64,000 bases of DNA from Gymnopilus junonius (taxonomy: Eukaryota; Basidiomycota; Agaricomycetes; Agaricales; Galerinaceae), in contig JADNYJ010000064.1 in NCBI GenBank assembly GCA_015501075.1, forward strand, positions 62,001-126,000, written 5' to 3'. The position numbers and the translations under genes were made by a program. Below the pieces are notes generated by a model. It was not told the origin of the DNA, did not search any database, and saw nothing but the letters and a program-made list of their open reading frames with translations. This document shows, in pieces, positions 23,165-34,897 of this stretch; within the stretch, counting starts at the first letter, position 1, and every line of letters begins with the position of its first letter.

Positions 23165-25408
23165 GGGACGCTCCAAGAAAGACAGAGGACAAAGAAGAGA
23201 CCAGAAAATCAAGCGGGGCAGTTGCAGGTGTTATAAAATAAGAAATTGGCATGCCATTAGACAGCTCCGAGGAAATTAGGGGCCTATGAGCGCCCTGTCC
23301 AAATCGGGCAGTCGCAGAGTCTTATCTGGACATCAACCAAAGAACCGCCGCGGCTGTCCCCATCTTCAGCTTCTTTCATTTTTCTGAAAATCGCCCTCTT
23401 TACACCCCCTTTCTGGAGTGCTTTCATTGGATTTCGCCATTTTTCTTTTTCGGTCTTCCACCGATTATCATCAATCCAAAATGATCTTGGGGGAATACAC
23501 CGCGTTCAACAAGCAGCGCTCTACGTCACAGAAAAAATAAGTAGAAAAGACCAACATCCATCACTGGCATCATTGGGTAATCTGTCGGGTTTTCCAGTAA
23601 AGATGACGCATCTACTCAGTCATTCGTCGGCAACATCACGTCTGCCAGAAATATGCTCTCTCCTCTCAATCTGCCGCCGGTGCGAGCAAGACCAATTCTT
23701 TGATGTATCAGGGTCTCCGAGAGGTAATTATAATATAATTGTTATAGATTTCCCAAGGACTTAATCGCGACCGATATTTAGCATTCCGAGCCCCAATGCT
23801 CCGCTGCGTAAGGGTCACCCGCTTTGAATTTACTACGGTAAAAGGAGTCATCATTACACCTCAAAACTGTCTAGTCAAAGCATAGCACGACTGCGCGCAT
23901 CAATTCCTTCCGCCTCACTAAAAGTCTTAGGCGTCGGACCTTCCCACACCTCCAGTTTGTCAGCGGTCAATGAGTATGACAGGTGGCGACAAGCTGCGGC
24001 ATAAACAGCAAGACACTGTAAAGCTGTATTATGGCAGCCTCAGAATCACAGGTACGCTCGGGATAAATTCAGTGCACGAGGAGTCAATACAAATGAAACC
24101 ACGGCAACGGTCAGTGACAGCAACATTCACGAACCCCTCCTCAAACCGAGGCTCACGCCGCCCATGCCATGCCAAAATTAATAATGAACAAGCGGTGGTC
24201 AACAGGGATCACGCTTGATCTTCTGAAGTCCCTTCAATGAGATTTTACCTTGCAAGGGCCTTGGAATGGATTCTAGTCTTCCGAAGGATCAAAGGCGCCT
24301 TGCTTTCTCTTCGTGCATATTTCCTAACCCCTAGCCCCTATGATATACTATGTTCTGCGGCGACCCTGACCCAGCCAACTTAGGTAAGTTAAGAACCTTC
24401 AAGCGCCACACAAATTCCTGAAAGCGGTCATATATGAACATTTGCTCGAAGTATCCTGCTCTGACCTCACAAAGCCTCTAAACAAACTATGCCATATACG
24501 CAATTATCCCCTGATCACTTCATAATAAGTGGTGAGGATTGGCGTCCAGTTGATCCATTGATGTCATGGCTTCCCCGAGACGCAGCTCTATTCCCATCAC
24601 CTCATACGGTCCAGGATTATTCCGGAGCGAGGCAAATGTGGTCCCCAATACACATATAGACTCTGTACCAGCGCACGATCCCCACAGAAGGTTATTCGAT
24701 TACGACAGCCTTGAATCATATGGCCGATAGTTAGCCCATAATTCAGGCCCACGACTCCTCTATAGGGAACAAGGATAGAAGATCAACTGGTGCTGAGCGA
24801 TATGGCCGATCCATGATGCTAGTTCGTAAGTTTATCACTTCTGCCATCTATTCCACTTATTGACTTGTTATCGACCACTGAGATAGTCATGATTAACTGT
24901 CGAGATTTGCCGCCTTGACTCCGCGAGGAAATCACAAGTGGGTGCCTTTCAAATCTAAGCCTTTGGCACGCTGTAAGTATAGCAGTCCTGTGTATCGTTG
25001 ACTGAAGAGGTCTGTTCAATTTTTCAGTCAATAAAACATTCCTTTCTAAAGGCGAATTCCTGCAATTTTCTAACTCTACGTCTACATATGCTTCTTAATC
25101 CAAAGTAGGCGTCATCGCATCGGCTCGAACGGCAAGAAATTCAACGTGCGTACCATGACGCATTTGCAATGTTCAAGGTGTTTCGAGAACCTCAAAAATT
25201 ATGATTCGACTTCTGATCATTCTTAAAGAAAATTTCTTCATCTGCCCTAGATCTAGGCTGCTATTGCTTCTGCCGGTTTACTTTTAGTCTAGATCTGAAG
25301 TAGAAGTTCGAGGCGAATTAGACGCACGATTATCTCCGCATCCTCTTCTTCAAGGTTCTCGATTCAACCTCGTCATTGCCCACGGAGGGCAAATTCTCTG
25401 GGTGCCCT
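23165..25408. other. 2.2-kb gene-poor stretch
   Basis: No gene, RNA or repeat that I can support. ORFs are short (under 90 codons) and have no family content. The left end should contain the promoter of the large membrane-protein gene, with pyrimidine-rich sequence near 23380-23470. Confidence 0.5.
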
Positions 25409-26433
25409 TTAGGACAGAGCATAACCAGTCACAAAAGACGTCCTTCTGCATTTACATAGTTTCTTCTTTCTGCGGTCTGAAAGGACTGACAAATAAATAA
25501 ATACGAGACTGGCCAAGAGCATAATAGCACATAGCCCTTCCACCAGCTGGCAGGTGTCGAAACGTATGTCATAGCTGTTTGAACTTCTCTGAGGAGCGAG
25601 GATCTTTAGGAGGTCCACCCACAGCCACAAACCAAAAAAAGCCACGTTTCCAGCCACGAGGTGCGCCACACAACAAGATATGTCGAAATTTTCCTGAAAT
25701 AAGTATGCAGATATTCTACAATAGTCAAATGTGATGACAATGAACACCAGAAGTCATCCCTGTCAAGGTCGTCGATATCGCAGGCCGAAGATCATATCAT
25801 TGTGAGACGCTCTTTTTTATTTAGACGCCCGCGGACTTGGGCATCGTAGTCGTTGCCATGCAATGCATCAAGACTGCAACCCCAATAGTTCATTCCAGAT
25901 TCGCTGCCAATCATGATCCTCACAAATGAGGAAGCACATCCACAATCCAGTGGACACATCTCCAAGCAACGAAATGTCATCGGCTGGTACCCAGGTTTTC
26001 AGAGCGTCGACAAGCTCGAGTAGGTCTAGAGAGGCCGACTTCGTCAAAAGGATAGACTACATATGTTGAACCAGTCTCAGCAGTACGGATCTACGGTCTA
26101 CGTTCATGTCCTGGGTCAGAAATACGTACACCTTGTGACTTGTCCTTGTCAATGTCATAGAATGTCGCCCGGTTGGATAAAAAGTAACCCGAAAATCTCC
26201 ATTGACCATAAAACATGGGGTAGCCTATGAAATTCCAGTGACGACCCTTTTGATGACGTCTGAGAAACCTTGTGTAGTTCAAGAAGTCCCAGATAACCGT
26301 CTGCAGAATCCTGAATGGAAATACCTGCTCGGTCGACAAGCGAGACAAAGAGAATATAGCTGGTGCCGCCGGGAACTATTCGGTCATAAACAATTTGCAG
26401 AGTGCATACTTGGGAGATAGAATTCGTCAACAT
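25409..26433 (-). CDS. Uncertain gene, small membrane protein
   Basis: The minus strand has three neighbouring frames (26433-26155, 25980-25792, 25747-25409). The last is the best: 112 codons with two clear hydrophobic segments (VAHLVAGNVAFFGLWLWVDL and VEGLCAIMLLASLVFIYLSV) followed by a basic end (SDRRKKKLCKCRR), the pattern of the last two membrane spans of a fungal membrane protein. The frame at 26433 has a plausible segment (VPGGTSYILFVSLVDRAG). I could not join the frames confidently with GT-AG introns. It may be one decayed gene or only the 3' exon is real. Confidence 0.3.
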
Positions 26434-27360
26434 TCATTTTATGACGCTGGGACAAAATTCCTCTCCGGAGACCTTGACAACCCTTTTCGATTTGGTGGTT
26501 ACAGCAAAGCGGTACAATGGGGGTAGAATGCCCCGCACTGTGTCTTTTTCCCGACTTCCATGTCAAGTTGGTAAGTAAGGCGAAAGTTTAGAAGCCGGAG
26601 ACACAATTAGAAGTTGGCAAGCTTGCTTGTTAGGCGAGCAACAGATGAACAAGCAATCGGAAGAGCAGGTATTTCTCATAGACATTGGGTTGTTTGAACT
26701 GGCCAGTGGCGTAACGGAGAAGAAATGCCAGAACTGTTCTGAGTCATCCAATACAGTGACGCTAGGAATTCAAATGCAGGGCACGGCAGTTTACTTGACC
26801 CTTGCAGACCATCCTCGACCCTGGTCGAGTCTGGACCAAGAGCAGGTCATTGACACGAGGGCATATGGCGCCATTAAAACTCCGTTTTAAATATACTGGC
26901 AATTGGCGGCTTCAATTGACTGGTTATACGGCCCCAAAATGAGGGTAACTTTCTTTGAACTTGCCTCAACTTTTGCACTTAGTAAGAAGCCGCCCTTCCG
27001 ACCTCCATATCATGAGGCAGACCTGCTGAGCAAGCTGAACGATACTCCCTATGGGTACTGGACGTCAGATAGTCATCGCATTTTGCTTTGTTGATGAACT
27101 CTTCCCCATTAATACTCCTAGCTGTCTTCTCCACTTGAAGTGAAGTTCTAACACTCGCTATTTGGCAGCGCTCCCGACATCCGTACACAGATGCGTCTTT
27201 CTTTCGTGTTTAAATTTGTAGGCTTCGATCGGTCTCTTATTTATACCACTTTCTTGTCTCTTCTCGAAACCCTTCAGAGGTTCCGACGCGTACATTCGTG
27301 TCAACCCGTCGACCCCCGCTCTTTGTGCCACAGTATTTTCAAACGTCTTCTATCACAATT
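26434..27360. other. Intergenic stretch
   Basis: Only short ORFs without family content. The right end (27270-27360) shows an open plus-strand frame leading into the first PTH11-like gene, discussed there. Confidence 0.45.
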
Positions 27361-28625
27361 ATGAAAAGTCTCCTCCTCAGGATTATTTAGCCTGGAGAGG
27401 TATGCTAGATCATTTATTTGACTGCAGTCTGCGATATACTCACTCTATGACCGCTTGCATTGCAGTACCCTTATCTATCCTCAACTTACTCGCCATAGCG
27501 TTCGCTATATATCGCCTAATCCATCGTTATTTGATCAAGCGCCTGTGGTGGGACGATTACATAGCGATCATACCGCTATTATTGACTCTCGTATACTGGC
27601 CATTGTTCTTAGCTCGCTATCCTTATCGACTTCCAAGTAAGGTCCTGACTTCCTCTGTCGACGTTATTGCTCAAAGTTCTGAATAGCTAGTATTGCTTAT
27701 GCTTCTATGAGGAACCGAGTCCTGAACTCTTTTTGGCTCTCATTCTTACCTTTTATTCTCATCGTTCGGTATGTCATGCACATGCTACATTCAATTGGCG
27801 ACCTTCGATCAATCTCTTCTGCTTTGTTAGCTTTGCCAGGATTGTACTGGCCCTATCACTGGCTCGTTTGTTCCCTGTAGGACACCGTGCGCGTCGATGG
27901 TCTTTGTTCCTGGTCGGCTTTTTAGTATTCAATGCGTTGCATGCATCACAATATCGGTCGCTTCTTGCAAGCAAACTTCGCCTCTTCTTTCTACAAGTGC
28001 AAATACCCATAATTGCATTTACGCTACGAAAAACATACCCCTTCGAAGCCTAGTCCTTCTCGTGGGTGAGTAAGCCTGCATATAATAAATCCATATTCTC
28101 ATGTTTCTGCAGACGACCTAATCTGCGACTTTTACTCGTAATCTCACCTCTACTTTTCTTTTGGGGATTGAAACTCCCTCTCAATCAGAAGCGCCTTATT
28201 TTAATATTGTTTTGTGCAAGTGCATTGACAACATTATCAGTGATTGCTTATGCGTCTGTCACTTTGAATTCCCAAGCATCTATGGGAATAGATTGGCTGT
28301 TTATAATTCAGGGCCTTCGTCATCTCGAGGTAAGAGCTAGCTATTAGTTCATACCTCTTTACTTGTTAATATCATGATTTTCTAGGCTGGAGTTTCTCTT
28401 CTCGTATGCAACCTTGCAGTTGTTTCCACATGCATATATCAAAAGATCGTTCGATTTAGCAATCGAGAGAGGCCGCAGTTGGAAATTGTAGGAGAAACAC
28501 GGCATGCAAGTCAAAGAGAATGTACATGTGCACTCTCGAATTTTTCTAGCGAATTCCTCTCTCCGATGACTCTAACCGAAATTTCAACTTCATCATACCT
28601 AACCAGTTCGTCTCTGGTCGTGTAG
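27361..28625 (+). pseudogene. PTH11-like membrane protein, copy 1 (probably broken)
   Basis: Exons at about 27361-27399, 27455-27636 and 27688-27768 align one to one with copy 2, followed by exons near 27833, 28035, 28112-28330 and 28386-28625. Diagnostic content is AIYRLIHRYLIKRLWWDDYI (the fungal-rhodopsin/PTH11-type signature with the WDD motif), SLARLFPVGHRARRW, ISPLLFFWGLKLP, MGIDWLFIIQGLRHLE and AGVSLLVCNLAVVSTCIYQK. The tail ends normally at TAG 28623-28625. Two lesions are visible by comparison with copy 2. The first exon lacks one base after the aligned ATG, so that ATG runs into a stop; only an upstream frame reads into PPQDYLAWR. Near 28130 a T-run lacks one base, breaking the frame before LLVISPLLFFW. 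Family members are plasma-membrane receptors or relatives; no ligand can be inferred. Confidence 0.62.
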
Positions 28626-29850
28626 TATGCTTCCCGTAATATTTTATGATTGAGATACCCTTTTTAATCATGAAAGGATGAAAGACTCGTGAGCCGGCCA
28701 ATATCCTACTAGGAAAGCACGTCCAATCTTGTTGCGCAGAAATTGAATGGAGACGGGGTTACAGATGCTGCAGGATTGGCATCTACTGATTTGGCTGTAG
28801 CAATGTAAGCAAAATTCCTTTATCAGTGTACCATATATACCTATAGAATTTCTTTAATCGAAATTTGACGTATCGCCTTATCGTGTAGTCATGTTCAATT
28901 GCATTCAAATCTACTCCGATGTTGGATATGTCGAACACAGGCAACCTTTTCTCGACTTCGAATTCTACTAGGTTGTCAGGTTGATAATAATAGCTCCCAG
29001 GGCACAGAAACTCCCTCGCTTTATGAGCGAATAACAGATAACGAGCAACGACTCAACGAAGACAGCACGAACTACTGAGCCCCTGTGAAAATTAAATGAC
29101 ATAAAGGGAAGACGGAGGCGAAGAGGTCCAACATTTGGTTGCCTGCTACGGGTGCGAAATTCAAATCCAGCGCATTTATTTCAATGATGGGCGCTCTTCA
29201 AGTGGATAGTCGGAACGGCTATATATATATATCGGCGATCGAATTCGCGTACGTGGGATGCAACGCCGAGACTAAATTCACTAATATCATACTTCCTCCG
29301 CCGAGCTTTGATTTTACGACAACGATGAATGATTGTAACTTGTCCGAACCCACGATGACTAGTCGAGTATCTTTTCATCTTGAACCGGCTCATATGCAAA
29401 CAGGCGAGAAGCAGACGCCTCAAGTTTTCCAAAGAGGACCTCATTGACTTGTCATTGACCTGTACCACTGAATCGTGACCGCGAAATTTTGTAGGTTGTA
29501 GTGCTGGAAGATAGGGCCTCCTTGATCCATACTATCTATGGGCGTGGGATCGTCGCCGCCTTCGACCCTGATGATGAACCCTGTTCATTTACCTCCTGTC
29601 AACTCTTTGGCGTCTTCATTGAATTGTTAATAACTCGACCTTTCCGCCGGAACACCCGACGTTCTTCCTCTCATGCTCCATTTTCTAAACTCTCAACCTT
29701 TGAATTACATGCCAGCAAGCCATCTCGTAATAACGTCGTAAATGGTCTTCTCCGACGCGCTCACGTCGACACAGTTCCCGCCTTCATCCCTAGAAATTCG
29801 ATCCTCCAACCGACCTCTAACGACATTTTGCGCTCCCTCACGAGTCGAGC
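28626..29850. other. Spacer between the tandem membrane-protein genes
   Basis: It holds no supported gene. ORFs at 29139-29447 and 29501-29854 have unremarkable composition and no family content; the second overlaps the promoter and start of copy 2. A short (TA)n run lies at about 29220-29231. Confidence 0.45.
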
Positions 29851-31066
29851 ATGAAAACGTTCCCCCCTCAAAATTATCTTGCCTGGAAAAGTACTTTGAA
29901 TTATATTGTAAATTATGACCTCGTTTACTGAAAGCCTTCTTGTCCCCTTGGACGCAGTATCCGTTTCGTTCTTGCACTTAATGGCAATAGGATGCGCTAT
30001 ATATCGCCTCCTTCATCGTTACATGATCCAACGCCTCTGGTGGGACGACTATATGGTCATTGTTCCACTGGTCTTAAGCCTCGTATACTGGCCACTGTTC
30101 TTGGTTCACTTTCCTTATCGACTAGGAGGTTGGTGCTAAAAAAATTCTTTTAGCAAATTTCTTGTTATACAGTGTGCTAACGGCCTGGACAGTTAATCTC
30201 TCACAAGCCTCGCAAACCGACCAAATCCTCAACTCTTTTTGGCTCGCATTTTTACCGTTTATTCTGACCGTTAGGTCAATTTAATATTTGTTTCTTTCTT
30301 TTCCTCAACGTCCAACTCATATTGCTCCCGCTTGACTAGATTTTCAAGAATCGTGATATCTCTGTCATTAGCTCGTATATTCCCCGTAGGACACCTTGCT
30401 CGGCGATGGTGTCTATTTCCGTTGGCTTTTTCAGCTTTCAGTGTGTTGCCTGCATGCTGTATCTATGGCGTCTTGCCCGCATACTTCGCCTCTTTTTGTT
30501 ACGAGTATACGAGGTCACCATTGTGTGACTGCCACAGGAAAAATTCCTCTCCGAAGTCTTGTTCTTCTCGTGGGTGCGCACACCGCCTCTTCTACAGAAT
30601 ATAGGGATCGTCTAACAGAATAATACAGACAGTTTACTTGGTGACTGTTTGCTCATCGCCTCTCCTCTCCTTTTCTTTTGGCGGTTAAAGCTTCCAGCCC
30701 CAGAACGTCGACTTATTCTGATAGTGTTCTGTGCAAGCGGGTTGACAATATTATCGGTGGTCGCCTATGAATCCCTCTCTTCCAGTAGTGACACTATGGG
30801 AGTCGATTGGTTATTGATACTCCAAGGCCTGCGGCATATCGAGGTGAGACACAATCGTGCGTTTGTTTATCTCTTTCAATACGTAGCTAAGGCGCACACC
30901 TTGTTAGGCCGGAGTTTCTTTCCTTGCTTGCAACCTAGCCGTTGTATCTACGTGCATTTATCAGAAAATTGTCAAAGCACGACGCCTGGAAAGGCCAGAA
31001 TTGGAAAGTAGGACGAAACATCACGGCATGCTTCTCAGTTGGAATGCTCCTGCGCCACGGTCTTAA
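29851..31066 (+). CDS. PTH11-like membrane protein, copy 2
   Basis: The start at 29851 (MKTFPPQNYLAWK) joins via a GTACTT intron to exon 2 (29958-30128), with CAIYRLLHRYMIQRLWWDDY and LSLVYWPLFLVHFPYRLGG. Exon 3 (about 30192-30274) and the exon from about 30341 (SRIVISLSLARIFPVGH) follow. Later exons give GKIPLRSLVLLV, SPLLFFWRLKLPAPERRLIL and GVSFLACNLAVVSTCIYQK. The intron positions are the same as in copy 1, so this is a tandem duplicate about 2.5 kb away. Unlike copy 1 the start is intact, but the tail after RRLERPELE is shifted by small indels and stops early at 31064-31066. In the other frame the ancestral tail is still readable (RHASQLECSCA, MTLTEISSMS). Multi-span plasma-membrane protein by family; role unknown. 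Confidence 0.65.
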
Positions 31067-31695
31067 GCTATTCAGCGGGACATCTTTCGACGATGACTCT
31101 TACCGAAATTTCGAGTATGTCATGCCATACTACCCCGTCCGTTTCGTTGTCCAGTCAACCTTCTGGGAGCATTCTTTGACTGTAAGTTTGTAACGGGGAA
31201 ATCTGTGGCAGGCCCATTGCTGTAGATCCTGATTTTTAATTTTTGTACAATAAAGTTTTTGAAATCCATTCCGACTGAGAATACGCCCCAACGCGACGCG
31301 ACTTGGACGTGAGTCGCGTCGCGTTCCTAGTGACCACTGTCACGTGCACGAGAAAAAGATTGGCCTGGGCCTGGAGTCCCCTTCCGACTCTTTCACCGGC
31401 GACTGTCCACTATTTTTTGCCTCTGCTAGCACCATCGACACGCTCGCTCCGCGTTCATGCAGTAACTTTCTCCTATTGCGCACTCTATTTCTCTAGGCTC
31501 CACGTCCCACTTGCTCTCAACCTCGAGAATTTTTAAATTCTGATTCCATTCAAGTCATCCTCGACATATAGAACTGGTTTCCAGAGTTCAGAACGGACAT
31601 AGTGACACTGTCGTCACTCGACGTTTACTACCTGAATTCAGGTCCTGGAAAGTACTGCTTAGCCATATCCTAGCTCAAAGGAAATCTAATCACAA
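31067..31695. other. Spacer with a perfect hairpin
   Basis: It contains the remnant tail of copy 2 up to about 31150, the hairpin at 31290-31325, and the promoter of the next gene. No further gene is supported. Confidence 0.5.
31290..31325. repeat. Perfect 14-bp inverted repeat, 8-nt loop
   Basis: The left arm AACGCGACGCGACT (31290-31303) is the exact reverse complement of the right arm (31312-31325), separated by TGGACGTG. The arms are very GC-rich and contain repeated CGCGA. It lies about 370 bp upstream of the next start codon and could be a paired regulator site or an RNA hairpin; nothing in the sequence decides. Confidence 0.85.
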
Positions 31696-32743
31696 ATGAT
31701 TCGATTGACGATTGGAAAGCCCTTCACGCGCTCTTTCACTCCTTTCTTATACCAACTACGAAATGCATCAACCGGCAAGGCCAAATCAAAAAGAGCTTCC
31801 AAGTTGACAAAGCGAAATCACCCACAGCTGGTACTGCTGCGGTTAATTCTGGAGTGCAGACTCGGAGCGCTGCACAGACGCCTGTACACGACGATCAAAC
31901 TTGGACGATTGAGACGAAATTGGGGTATTGGCATGCGAGGGCGAAGACTCCTCTATCAAAGGGTGTTATTATTTCGGTTGTTTCACTGGCAGTGTATGTC
32001 CTGTTTTTCGTTTCTTCTTTTGGGCTTTGATGGCAATACTAAAGACAAATTTAATCCTCTCCTTTGTGCCATGCAGGTTTTCGCTCGCCGCGACATCACT
32101 GTCATTTCCCAATCCCGATACACTAAAACCAGCCCCAGCTTCATCCGAAGGAGATTCAGAAAACCCCGATTCTCGAAAACCTCCGGAAATAAGTGTCCTC
32201 ACCGTCCTCTTCTCCCCGATAACCTTCATGTACCGCCCGCTCCTCGTAACGGAACATGCCCGCGCCGAAGCTCAGAAAACCTGGCTCTTCTGGGTTGGCG
32301 CAAGCGCAGGCTTCAGCGCCCTCTTCCTCTTCGGGACCGCCTTGTTCTTGACGCCCCGCTATACCCGCTCGCTCACCATCTCCTCCGCCTCTGTAAACCC
32401 TACGAAAGGAGGAGTGCTGCGCTTCAAGCCTGCTTGGGGTCGGTCGGTGACCAGCCCGCTTGCGGATACGATTTTAGTATCGCCGTTGCTGGACGAGGGG
32501 AATACGAGGGACGTGATGAGGACTGTATCTGTCGAGGGGACTAAACTGCGCGGTGCGCTGTGGGGATGGGGCTTGCCAATGCTTAGTAGCGGGGCGGTAG
32601 TGAATGGGAAGCAGATGTCGCAGAGTGAGGTGATCAAGCTTTTGGAGAGAATTTGGGTGCAGAGGGGAGGGGAGATTGGGGTTGATGGTGTCAAGAGGTC
32701 GACAGTTAGAGGGTTGTTTTCGAAAGAAACTCCTAAGGCTTGA
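31696..32743 (+). CDS. Probable mitochondrial membrane protein (frame problem in exon 1)
   Basis: Exon 1 (31696-31993) starts MIRLTIGKPFTRSFTPFLYQ, an Arg/Ser/Thr-rich amphipathic start typical of mitochondrial presequences. Downstream, a different frame is clearly coding (AGTAAVNSGVQTRSAAQTP, then WTIETKLGYWHARAKTPLSK, then GVIISVVSLAV, a membrane segment). A GTATGT intron (31994-32076) follows. Exon 2 reads to TGA at 32741-32743 with FSPITFMYRPLLVTEHARAE, a second segment (WLFWVGASAGFSALFLFGTA) and a C-terminal domain including GALWGWGLPMLSSGAVVNGK. For all parts to join, one base must be added near 31790, where there is an A5 run. About 320 residues if so. I do not recognise the family; mitochondrial location is an inference from the N-terminus and topology. 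Confidence 0.6.
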
Positions 32744-32964
32744 TTACCCTTGAAGGTACTCTCCTAAGCAATGGACTGAATTCGGAAATTTCTTAGCCGA
32801 CATTAAGTTGGTCCTACTCCTACCCTCGGATATATATTATCCGTTCGAACATCGACAGTTGATTAAGGACTGAGCGAAAGAGTAGCTGTCTTGACAAAAT
32901 TGTACTGCTCGCCACCCTTGGACTTGCTCGCCGGGGATCCGGCTGCATCTGACCCGGGGATAAT

Positions 32965-32972
32965 TATAAATA
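32965..32972 (+). promoter_or_regulatory. TATA box of the reductase gene
   Basis: TATAAATA lies 132 bp upstream of the ATG at 33104, with no other gene between, a normal fungal promoter distance. Confidence 0.5.
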
Positions 32973-33103
32973 GCACACGAGGACCCAGGTTTCACTCGTC
33001 GATCGCGTTCACGGTATTGTCCTCTGGTCCGTATATAATACCGCCACCCATCATATTTCACAACAAAGCTCATCTCCTAGCTCTACTCAAAGAGAGGCAC
33101 GCT

Positions 33104-34108
33104 ATGTCTCGCGTCGTTCTAGTCACAGGATGTTCTGCGGGCGGGATTGGGCACTCACTGTGCGTAGTCTCTTTTACATATGAACCCGCATTGACCCCAC
33201 TCCATCCTCATGCTCATTCCAATGCAGCTGCGAAGAGTTTGCATCCAAAGGCTGTAAAGTTTATGCTACAGCACGAAATATCTCTAAAATCGACGACTTC
33301 CCCGAAACCCTCCCGGTCCAGGTCGAAAAACTCGAGTTGGACGTGAATAATGAAGAGAGCATCAAGAAAGCACTGGCGTATATCGAGGAGAAGGAGGGGA
33401 GGATTGATGTCTTGGTTAACAATGCAGGTGTTTCGGCCCCTGGTGCGTTCTCTTTTTGATGTGCTATAACTACAAGGCTGATGCAGATGAACCTGCTAGG
33501 ACCACTGGTCGAAGTACCCATCGACCAAGTGAAAAACGTGTTTGAGACGAATACGTTCGCTATCCTCAGGATGTGCAGAGCTGTCGTACCCATAATGTCC
33601 AAGCACAAGTCGGGAACTATCGTCAACATTGGGTCGATCGTCGGAGAGGTGTACGTTCCCTGCCACTTTCCTTCAACCATATATTGACTTTCCATTCCTC
33701 CCCAGACCAACACCGTGGTCAGGCGTGTACAGCAGCTCGAAAGCCGCTACCCTGATGATAAGCGAGATCCTCACCATGGAACTCTCCCCATTCAACATCT
33801 CAGTAGTGCACGTCGCTCCAGGAGCCATCAAATCCAACATCGCAAACAACTCGCGCGTCCATCTCGCTGCCAATTCGCTATATCAGGCATTCGTACCTTT
33901 TATACAGAAGCGTATAGACTCGAGTCAAGGACCGAATAGTATGCCCACGAAGGATTTTGCGAGACGGGTGGTGGGGAACGCGCTGAGGAAGAGTCCGAAG
34001 GGCTATATGACGATGGGAGGACATGCGTTTATGTTCAGTGTGTTCAAGTGGCTTCCGAGGGGGTTGGTCTTCTATCTGATGTTGAAGAGGTTTTTCCCGA
34101 GGAAGTGA
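33104..34108 (+). CDS. AYR1-like short-chain dehydrogenase/reductase
   Basis: Four exons (33104-33159, 33228-33442, 33500-33650, 33706-34108) join in frame to 274 residues. The Rossmann glycine motif is TGCSAGGIG (residues 8-16), NNAG follows at about residue 85, the catalytic serine is in IVNIGSIVGE, and the catalytic pair is YSSSK. The classical SDR Asn-Ser-Tyr-Lys set is therefore present. TGCSAGGIGHSLCEEFASKG followed by CKVYATAR is the pattern of AYR1-type enzymes, which in yeast reduce 1-acyl-dihydroxyacetone phosphate with NADPH on lipid droplets and ER. The hydrophobic C-terminal end (FKWLPRGLVFYLMLKRFF) fits membrane or lipid-droplet attachment. Substrate is inferred from the subfamily only. 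The third intron's acceptor (CTAG at 33496-33499) was chosen over an earlier CAG because it keeps the frame and restores APGPLVEVPIDQV. Confidence 0.88.
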
Positions 34109-34897
34109 GGAAGTAGGTATGGACGTATGGCTTTGGAAGGACTTGATCGCATGGACTGTTGTATTATCATAAGTAGAGAGTAAAAGCGGTCGTTTTCTTG
34201 GAATTAATACCACCGAAGCTCGCCAGGTATTTTTGCCGGCCCTCAATCTTGCCCTTTCCGTTTCTCTGCTGAGTCCATGTCATTGTAGATCTCAGTTTTG
34301 GAACTTGATTCTTGTGGTCACTGGTCTCTCAGCCTCTAAGGACGCCACCTTTTTAGCCCAATCAAATAGCGCTAACCTGACCGTCTCCTGCGTTCACTTG
34401 GACCGTCTCTTCATGATTCTTGGACACCTCGATCTGATTGTTATTACGACAAACGAATCCTGAGGACCCGGATGATGCATAATAGTTCCCTCAAAGTCTT
34501 CTGCTAAATTGGGCGATGTTCCTTCCTGCTGCCAATTTCTAACCTTGGACCGCCATTAAATTTAGAAGGACATATTCCATCACCAAATTGCCATGGACCG
34601 TTCCTGCACGTCGTACATGCTATTATTGGATGCTACGTACAGCTTCGACTCTTCGTTCAGCTGATGTGATATTATTATCAAGTTCAGAAGCCTCTCGTAC
34701 GGGAACTTGAACGGCATCACTTATTCTTAGCTTGGGTCCTGTCGCGATAAGTTTCCGTTGATTCGGAAGAGCTTGATTATATGAGGAGTTGAGAAATATC
34801 AGATTTCGAAGCTTTGCTGGGAAGATGCATCGACTACGATAGAAATTACAGGATATATACCTCATCGACATCTCTTTTGGTGCTTTGCTTTGTCACC
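34109..34897. other. Intergenic stretch
   Basis: Nothing supported. It holds the 3' region of the reductase gene and the 5' region of the next membrane-protein gene. Confidence 0.5.

Noticed and set aside
29220..29231. TA repeat as possible TATA element for copy 2
   Set aside because: Over 600 bp upstream of the start at 29851 and with no supporting context.
31696..32743. TIM21 homologue
   Set aside because: Two membrane segments and a C-terminal domain, but no Tim21 motif recognised; left as an unknown mitochondrial-type protein.
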